From contig JADGPH010000042.1 in the NCBI GenBank assembly GCA_017882555.1, positions 1 through 7,445 of the forward strand: a DNA stretch of 7,445 bases. Direction: 5' to 3'. The translations under genes and the position numbers were made by a program. This DNA is from Thermoleophilia bacterium. Lineage in GTDB: Bacteria; Actinomycetota; Thermoleophilia; Miltoncostaeales; Miltoncostaeaceae. This document shows positions 1 to 4,202 of this stretch, piece by piece. Below the pieces are notes generated by a model that was given only the letters and a program-made list of their open reading frames with translations, was not told the origin of the DNA and ran no database searches. Numbering within the stretch: position 1 is the stretch's first letter; the number at the start of each line of letters is the position of its first letter.

Positions 1-2
1 CC

Positions 3-284
3 AAGGACGGGCAAACCGGCACCACGTTGGCGCTCAACGGTCCGGGTGACGCCCTCGCGCTCACGGTCCCCTACGACCCCCCGGTCCCGCAGACGATCGC
101 CAACAGCTTCGACGCCGTGCCACGTGCAGCGCTCACCCACGCCCAGTGGGTGTGGATGCATAGCGTCTTTATTCCCGCCCACTTCGCGCCCGCGCTGCGG
201 GCGGCGGTGTGGACGCGGCTGACCGCGAACCCCAGCGCGGCGCTGGCGCTGGTGCACCGCTACGGGCCGGCAAGCATCCGCTGA
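3..284 (+). CDS. C-terminal part of an unrecognised protein, cut by the left edge
   Basis: The frame is open from the first bases to a TGA at 282-284, so the visible 93 residues are the end of a longer protein. A TTG at 27 could be read as a start, but the frame continues upstream without a stop and no ribosome-binding site precedes the TTG, so I treat the gene as truncated by the window. The tail is rich in Ala, Pro, Val and Trp, with a Pro-rich stretch (VPYDPPVPQT) followed by a likely helical segment (HFAPALRAAVWTRL). No signal peptide, membrane segment, metal motif or catalytic motif is visible. Third-position GC is high, as expected for a real gene here. I do not recognise the family and assign no function. 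Confidence 0.6.
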   Translation, partial: KDGQTGTTLALNGPGDALALTVPYDPPVPQTIANSFDAVPRAALTHAQWVWMHSVFIPAHFAPALRAAVWTRLTANPSAALALVHRYGPASIR

Positions 285-682
285 GCAATCCGTCCCGCGC
301 TCGCGCCCCGCTGACCGAAACGACAGCCGCACGACGGTGGCTTTGTCGCCGCGCCCAAGCGCGTGGCCGACGTTAAGCGCCGGGCCCCTTTTGTGCTCTT
401 CCCGGAATCGGAACGGGGTGGTGGTGGCCGTCTGCACGTGAAGTCTCAGCTCCCATGCCAGTTGCTTTGGACTGTTCCACCTGTCCGGGTCCTGCTGACT
501 CCCGTATCCCCCAGATAGATGAGGGGCGATTCTTCCGCTCGCACGTACGCGGATCGGGCAATCCGTGTAGGGGTGCTGATGGGTGTACGCGGTGTGCAGG
601 CGGGCGCGTGGTGGCAATTGTTCCGACCTGAGCGCTATAAGAGCGCAGGCTGACAAGGTCCACCGAGAGGAAGGGTTTGACC
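285..682. other. Non-coding stretch, leader of the next gene
   Basis: No convincing coding frame is seen on either strand; the open frames here have irregular composition. A 5-bp GC hairpin with a CCAA loop lies at 350-363, about 65 bp after the preceding stop, but no T-run follows, so it is only a weak terminator candidate. Near the right end is a TATAAG hexamer (636-641) that could serve as a -10 element, without a matching -35 at the usual distance. It overlaps a small inverted repeat GCGCT-ataag-AGCGC (632-646), which could be an operator or a leader hairpin. The rest shows nothing I can name. Confidence 0.4.
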
Positions 683-973
683 ATGCGTCTCATGTTGCAC
701 GTCGCGATGGACACCGAAAAGACGAACCAAATGGTCCTCGATGGCACCATGGGTCCAACCATCGAAGGGATCCTGGCGAAGCTGAAGCCAGAGGCTGCCT
801 ACTTCTACCCGCTCGGGGGACGTCGTGGGTTCACGCTGGTGATCGACGCGCCTGACGGCGCGACGCTCCCGGGCCTTGCCGAGCCGTTCTGGCTCCAACT
901 CGGGGCGACCGTCGAGGCCGTGCCTGTCATGAACGCCGAGGAACTTGCCGTCGGCTTGTCGCGACTCGGCTGA
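683..973 (+). CDS. Small alpha/beta (ferredoxin-like) protein, possibly DUF3303-like
   Basis: A 96-residue protein. ATG at 683 is chosen because GGAAGGG (669-675) sits 7 nt upstream; the TTG at 677 lies almost on top of that site and is unlikely. The pattern is an N-terminal strand (MRLMLHVAMDT), a helix, then KPEAAYFYPLGGRRGFTLVID, then AEPFWLQLGATVEAVPVM and a C-terminal helix. This resembles from memory a widespread family of about 95-residue cytosolic proteins (DUF3303-like or YciI/muconolactone-isomerase-like dimeric alpha-beta barrels), in which 'PEAAYF', a 'GxR.G' turn and 'AEP.' recur. Some members carry the dubious label 'panthothenate synthetase', which should not be taken as a function. 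No catalytic residue can be pointed to. It stands alone on its strand with an untranslated leader and has no obvious operon partner. The gene is clearly real; the exact family is less sure. Confidence 0.85.
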   Translation: MRLMLHVAMDTEKTNQMVLDGTMGPTIEGILAKLKPEAAYFYPLGGRRGFTLVIDAPDGATLPGLAEPFWLQLGATVEAVPVMNAEELAVGLSRLG

Positions 974-993
974 CCACACCCGCCCGCTCGTAC

Positions 994-1021
994 CCGGTAT
1001 CGGTCGACCGGACCTCGGTCC
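994..1021. repeat. Adjacent palindromes downstream of a small gene
   Basis: CGGTCGACCG at 1001-1010 is a perfect 10-bp palindrome. It is nested in CCGGT (994-998) and ACCGG (1007-1011), and is followed by GGACC-tc-GGTCC (1010-1021). It begins 20 bp after the stop of the small alpha/beta gene, so transcription could end here, but there is no T-run. A protein-binding site is equally possible. The function is not shown. Confidence 0.35.
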
Positions 1022-1076
1022 AGACAGATGAGGGATAAAGAAGTCGACGAAACCCGGACGCAAGAGCACATGTGAG

Positions 1077-1199
1077 TGGGCGACGCTGACTCACGTCGGC
1101 TGGTTCAACAACCGTCGCCTGCTCGCGCTCGGCGCGCTCAGCTTCGAGGAGGTCGAGATCCTGCACGCTCAAGGCCACCCCGACGCAACTCCGACGCAA
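1077..1199 (+). pseudogene. Remnant of an IS3-family transposase (orfB) C-terminus
   Basis: In the frame of TGG at 1101 the translation contains ATLTHVGWFNNRRL, then ALGALSFEEVEILHAQ. This lines up with the very end of IS3-type DDE transposases as I know them, where a helix 'ATLEWVDWFNNRRL' leads to 'G.vPPAEyEa.yyaq'. Only this tail remains. The frame is closed upstream by TGA (1029-1031), the DDE catalytic core is absent, and the conserved PPAE is replaced by SFEE. The similarity fades after about 1199, although the frame stays open to TAG at 1293-1295. I see no terminal inverted repeats. It cannot transpose and is evidence of an old insertion. The call rests on a short motif recalled from the family. 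Confidence 0.55.
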
Positions 1200-1201
1200 C
1201 T
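1180..1201. repeat. Exact 11-bp tandem duplication
   Basis: CCGACGCAACT occurs twice back to back (1180-1190 and 1191-1201). It lies at the end of the transposase remnant. It may be a replication-slippage product or part of the decay of the element. No function is implied. Confidence 0.7.
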
Positions 1202-1297
1202 CGGCGCGGTAGCGCCCGTGCGCCTGTGTGCAAGTTTGCCCGCTCGTGGCGAGCATCGGTTGCACCCGGCATCACACAAGTCCCCTGCGCCGTAGCC

Positions 1298-1339
1298 CTT
1301 CGGAGCCAAAGGTCGCGCGTTCGCATCCTGCCTCGGCAG
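1298..1339 (+). other. tRNA-like 3' half (decayed, Arg-UCG-like)
   Basis: The order matches the 3' half of a tRNA. There is a 7-nt loop CTTCGGA whose centre would be anticodon TCG (Arg), then GCCAA, a standard variable loop AGGTC (1310-1314), a T-arm with GCGCG, loop TTCGCAT and CCTGC (1315-1331), and an acceptor-like CTCGGCA. The T-stem has one mismatch (C-C) and one G-T pair. The anticodon stem pairs at only three of five positions. No D-arm or 5' acceptor strand is found upstream. It is therefore not a functional tRNA, but a pseudogene, an attachment-site fragment or a chance match. Confidence 0.4.
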
Positions 1340-1531
1340 TTGGCGTGCGCGCCCCGTGCTGGTGCCCGACATACGTGCACATGGTGGTCAGACAAATGCG
1401 CGAGAGCGTGCCACCGCCAGACGACCAGGATGGAGCGCCGAACCGCGCACCGCGGACTCGGGACCACCGCTCGATGCGCCCTCAAGTATCCGAGATCCAA
1501 ATCGCTCGACCGGGTGCGATGAGAACTTGGG

Positions 1532-1840
1532 CTACCCGGGACTCGCAGAGTTCGTCAGGTCCTCGACGATCTCAAACAACGCGTCAGTGCCGACCGACTC
1601 GATGAAAGGAGCGATCCTGGCACGCTGCTCGCTGAGGCCCTGCTCGGCGGCATTCTGGCGGAGCTCGTCGACTGTGCCATCGAAGAACCCAAAGCAGACC
1701 ACCTCGTTCGGGTTCTCCGCATTGCGCAACATGTTGAAGCGAACCCAGCCGGTGAGCGGCTGGTCGGTCTCAAGGAACGCGGAGCGGAACTGCTCGAAGG
1801 TTCCGGGCCTCAGCGTCCGGACCGTCAGTGCGCACAGCAT
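1532..1840 (-). CDS. Small antibiotic-biosynthesis-monooxygenase-like (ABM fold) protein
   Basis: A 102-residue protein starting with ATG at 1840, behind a good ribosome-binding site (GAGGGGG at 1847-1853, 6-nt spacer), and ending at TAG 1532-1534. An N-terminal strand (MLCALTVRTL) leads into PGTFEQFRSAF, the usual strand-then-helix opening of ABM/Dabb dimeric alpha-beta barrels. GWVRFNMLRNAENPNEVVCFGFFDG follows as a central hairpin, then a helix and IESVGTDALFEIVEDL. Proteins of this fold are small cytosolic dimers. Some are cofactor-independent monooxygenases or haem-degrading enzymes, but many have no known role, and no catalytic residue is identifiable here. Two Cys residues are present. 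It is divergent from the flavoprotein gene; a substrate relationship with it is conceivable but unproven. The gene is near certain; the family is assigned by pattern only. Confidence 0.8.
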   Translation of the reverse strand: MLCALTVRTLRPGTFEQFRSAFLETDQPLTGWVRFNMLRNAENPNEVVCFGFFDGTVDELRQNAAEQGLSEQRARIAPFIESVGTDALFEIVEDLTNSASPG

Positions 1841-1898
1841 CTCTATCCCCCTCGGATGACTGGTGGGAGCCTCTCAACCGCGGTGAGCGTCTGGCGTC

Positions 1899-1928
1899 AC
1901 CCTACGGCTGCAACCCGCCGGCCGACAA
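1899..1928 (-). promoter_or_regulatory. Candidate promoter of the ABM-like gene
   Basis: On the - strand, TTGTCG (1923-1928) and TAGGGT (1899-1904) are spaced 18 bp, a sigma70-like arrangement with a TANNNT -10. It would start transcription near 1892 and give a leader of about 50 nt carrying the GAGGGGG ribosome-binding site. Such matches are not rare by chance in GC-rich DNA. Confidence 0.3.
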
Positions 1929-2000
1929 GGGTGGGTCCTGCTGCCGACGATGCCCGCCAGCGGACCCGAACGGCGGCGGCAGACGAGATCGGCTGAGTGC

Positions 2001-2043
2001 GCCCCCACCTGGGCGGATCGAGGTGACCCGCGCAGGTGGGGGC
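2001..2043. promoter_or_regulatory. 11-bp perfect inverted repeat, likely operator or activator site
   Basis: GCCCCCACCTG (2001-2011) and CAGGTGGGGGC (2033-2043) are exact reverse complements separated by 21 bp. Inside, GCGG (2013-2016) and CCGC (2028-2031) extend the pairing after one G-G mismatch. The repeat lies between two divergent genes, where no terminator is needed, and ends 2 bp before the proposed -35 of the flavoprotein gene. A dimeric regulator binding site is the simplest reading; a DNA or RNA hairpin is the alternative. The repeat itself is certain, its role is inferred. Confidence 0.6.
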
Positions 2044-2045
2044 AG

Positions 2046-2075
2046 TTGCCACTGGTGAGGCCCACCGCGTAACGT
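2046..2075 (+). promoter_or_regulatory. Promoter of the flavoprotein gene, fits a leaderless mRNA
   Basis: TTGCCA (2046-2051) and TAACGT (2070-2075) are separated by 18 bp and match -35 and TANNNT -10 elements. The expected transcription start is about 7 bp downstream, at 2082-2083, which coincides with the GTG start at 2083. No Shine-Dalgarno sequence precedes that GTG. Together these suggest a leaderless transcript, common in Actinobacteria and some related phyla. Confidence 0.5.
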
Positions 2076-2082
2076 CATCGGT

Positions 2083-3822
2083 GTGGCACACCCTGACGAT
2101 GTGGCGAGACCCGCCGGGCGCCCGACCGCGGGGGATCGCACCAAGCCGTTGATACTCGTGGCGGAGGATGATCCGGGAGCACGCGAGCGCATTGCCGTCG
2201 AGCTGAACCGGCGTTTTGGCCCGGACTACGAGATTGTGGTGCTCGCAACCGGACATCTGGCCGTGCAGACGCTCGAGGAGACCCACCGAAGCAACCGTGA
2301 AGTCGCCGTCGCCCTGTCCGGGGTCGCGCTTCCGGATCTTCCCGGTACTGAGGTGCTCGCGCAGGTCCATCGGTGGCATCCCACTGCCCGGCGTGGGTTG
2401 CTCATTGATTGGGGAGACTGGGCCAATCCTGAAATCGCCCGCGCGGTGCTTCGCGCCATGGGGCTGGGCGTGATCGACTACTACGTACTGCGGCCCTGGC
2501 GCAGTCCCGACGAATTGTTCATCCGCACAGTCGCCGAGTTCGTGCACGAATGGTCCCGCACCCATGCAGAGGGCGGCGGGCCGATCACGCTTATCGGGGA
2601 TCGCTGGTCTGCGCGGGCGAGTGAGGTGCGGAGTATCTTGACGCGCAACGGCGTGCCGCACGTGTTTCGGTACGCCGACGACCCCGCGGCGGAGTCCCAG
2701 CTGGCGGCGCTGGGAGCCGACTGTAAGCGCCCAGTGCTCGTGGGCCTGGACGGCGTGGCGTTGCAACGCCCTACCGATTTGCAGGTGGCCGAGGCATGCG
2801 GGCTGCCGACCACGTTGCAGACGTCTGAGGTTGACCTGCTTATCGTGGGCGCCGGTCCCGCCGGGCTTGCCGCCGCCGTGTATGCCGGATCCGAGGGGCT
2901 TTCAACGCTCGTCATCGAGCGCGAGACGATCGGCGGCCAGGCCGGCAGTAGCTCGCTCATCCGGAACTACCTCGGATTCGCGCGCGGGGTCAGCGGTGCC
3001 GAGCTCACGATGCGCGCATACCAGCAGGCCTGGGTCTTTGGGGTTCGATTTCTGATGATGCACGAGGTCGTCGGACTGCGGGCCGAGGCGGCACGCCTCG
3101 TCGCCGTGCTGTCGGACGATCAGGAGGTCCGGGCACGCGCCGTGGTCATCGCCACAGGGGTGAGCTATCGGCGCCTGGAGGCGCCAGGCCTCGCCGAACG
3201 TGAAGGGGCGGGGGTCTTCTACGGGGCGTCGATCGCCGAAGCGCAAGCGCTCAGGGGCGAGCCCGTGGTCGTGGTCGGCGGGGGAAACTCGGCCGGTCAG
3301 GCCGCGATGCACCTCGCCAAGTACGCCAGCACGGTCACGATGCTGATCCGCGGCGAGACGCTCGCCAGCAGCATGTCCCGATACCTCATCGATGAGATCA
3401 ACGCCTCGTCAAACATCGACGTGCTCTACGGCGCCGAGATCGCGGCGGCCGAGGGATCCGGGCGACTCGAGCAGCTGACCATTCGCGATCGAGCGAGCCA
3501 GCGCACCCGCGACCTGCCGGTCACGGGTCTCTTCGTGCTGGTCGGCGCCCGCCCCCACACCGACTGGCTCCCTGCAGCCGTCGCGCGGGACCCCTGGGGG
3601 TATGTCATCACGGGCTCGGACCTCCTGGACGCCGAGTTGGCCCCCGCCTGGCCGCTCGAGCGATCGCCAGAACCGTTTGAGACGCGTCTCCCCGGCGTGT
3701 TTGCGGTGGGTGATGTACGCCAGCGGGCGGTCAAGCGGGTCGCCTCCGCGGTCGGGGAGGGCTCGGTCGTGGTCTCGCAGGTGCACACGCACTTGGCCCG
3801 CGAGACCGAGGCCGACGAGTAG
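2083..3822 (+). CDS. Receiver-like / glutaredoxin-like / thioredoxin-reductase-like fusion flavoprotein
   Basis: A 579-residue cytosolic protein in three parts. Residues 22-157 form a CheY-like receiver with the acidic pair D29-D30. Residues 166-241 resemble a glutaredoxin fold (ITLIGDRWSA, RPVLV with a likely cis-Pro at 217). Residues 250-570 are a pyridine-nucleotide-disulfide-reductase-type flavoprotein: FAD motif GAGPAG (256-261), GGQAG (284-288), second nucleotide motif GGGNSAG (399-405) and flavin GD (543-544). The overall order matches a known family of actinobacterial and chloroflexi-type fusion 'FAD-dependent oxidoreductases', and the length looks complete. Oddities: the phospho-acceptor Asp is Gly80 and the usual Thr and Lys are I108 and R137, so phosphorylation is unlikely. 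The reductase has no CxxC, so it is not a normal thioredoxin reductase. GTG 2083 is chosen for the leaderless promoter fit; GTG 2101 is possible. Likely NAD(P)H-linked flavin chemistry; substrate unknown. Confidence 0.93.
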   Translation: MAHPDDVARPAGRPTAGDRTKPLILVAEDDPGARERIAVELNRRFGPDYEIVVLATGHLAVQTLEETHRSNREVAVALSGVALPDLPGTEVLAQVHRWHPTARRGLLIDWGDWANPEIARAVLRAMGLGVIDYYVLRPWRSPDELFIRTVAEFVHEWSRTHAEGGGPITLIGDRWSARASEVRSILTRNGVPHVFRYADDPAAESQLAALGADCKRPVLVGLDGVALQRPTDLQVAEACGLPTTLQTSEVDLLIVGAGPAGLAAAVYAGSEGLSTLVIERETIGGQAGSSSLIRNYLGFARGVSGAELTMRAYQQAWVFGVRFLMMHEVVGLRAEAARLVAVLSDDQEVRARAVVIATGVSYRRLEAPGLAEREGAGVFYGASIAEAQALRGEPVVVVGGGNSAGQAAMHLAKYASTVTMLIRGETLASSMSRYLIDEINASSNIDVLYGAEIAAAEGSGRLEQLTIRDRASQRTRDLPVTGLFVLVGARPHTDWLPAAVARDPWGYVITGSDLLDAELAPAWPLERSPEPFETRLPGVFAVGDVRQRAVKRVASAVGEGSVVVSQVHTHLARETEADE

Positions 3823-3827
3823 GCCCC

Positions 3828-4202
3828 CTACATCCGCTCAACCAGTGCCGCACGCCAGGCGGGCGGCTCAAAGGGGGTCGCCCAGTAGGCGGTCTCCTTG
3901 CAGATCCGGCCGTCGCGCATTTCAAACACAAACACGCAGTCGTACGCGGTGCCGTCGTAGTCCAGCTGCGCTTCCGCCACGACAAGGTCGTTGCGGGAGA
4001 TCACACGGCGCGGAGAGATGCGGGGCAGGACCTCCATCCGGCTGTACACCTCGCGCCGCATCGCCGCGCCCCGAATGCGCTCGCGCGACTGGGGCCATTC
4101 CATCACCGCGTCGTCGGTGAACACCTCGTCCATAACCGCGACGTTCTTTGCGTTCAGGCCGTCAATCAGGCGTTCAACGGTCCGGACGTCGTCATTCGAC
4201 AT
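3828..4202 (-). CDS. SnoaL-like (NTF2 superfamily) protein
   Basis: A 124-residue protein starting with ATG at 4202, 6 nt after a perfect AAGGAGG. An upstream in-frame TTG (4220) lies before that site and is rejected. The order fits SnoaL-like NTF2-fold proteins: helical VRTVERLIDGLNAKN, DEVFTDDAVMEWPQS with the typical 'D.v..ewP' turn, RIRG, then strands VISRNDLVVAEAQLDYDG and YDCVFVFEMRDGRICKETAYW, ending in PFEPPAWRAALVERM. SnoaL-like proteins are small cytosolic cone-shaped barrels; some are cyclases or isomerases on polyketides, many are uncharacterised binders. Which this is cannot be told. The start overlaps the end of the cyclase/NB-ARC gene by 11 nt, so the two are almost certainly co-transcribed and probably translationally coupled. 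Its stop is 5 bp from the convergent flavoprotein stop. Confidence 0.9.
   Translation of the reverse strand: MSNDDVRTVERLIDGLNAKNVAVMDEVFTDDAVMEWPQSRERIRGAAMRREVYSRMEVLPRISPRRVISRNDLVVAEAQLDYDGTAYDCVFVFEMRDGRICKETAYWATPFEPPAWRAALVERM

Larger units (their letters stand above)
974..1531. other. Decayed, gene-poor region with IS and tRNA fragments
   Basis: These 558 bp contain no intact gene. Open frames on both strands have Arg/Cys/His-rich translations typical of non-coding GC-rich DNA. The region holds adjacent palindromes just after the upstream gene, a short stretch whose translation matches the end of IS3-type transposases, an 11-bp tandem duplication and a tRNA-like 3' half, each listed separately. 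From about 1340 to 1531 I see nothing recognisable. The mixture looks like the scar of old insertions. Confidence 0.5.

Noticed and set aside
350..363. CGCGC-ccaa-GCGCG hairpin as terminator of the left-edge gene
   Set aside because: Only 5 bp with no T-run; such hairpins are common in GC-rich DNA. It is mentioned only within the non-coding entry.
373..762. A 129-residue open frame on the - strand
   Set aside because: It overlaps the well-supported small + strand gene, its composition is erratic (His/Pro/Arg runs), and no ribosome-binding site supports it.
1138..1500. Open frames on both strands in 1076-1605
   Set aside because: Translations are Arg/Cys/His-rich without any family-like pattern. 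The - strand frames running antisense to the tRNA-like piece (1298-1339) give the Arg/Pro-rich text often seen in false ORFs across tRNA genes.
1897..2766. A 289-residue open frame on the - strand opposite the flavoprotein
   Set aside because: It is antisense to the receiver and glutaredoxin-like domains, whose motifs are clear, and its own composition is unlike a folded protein. It is a shadow of high third-position GC.
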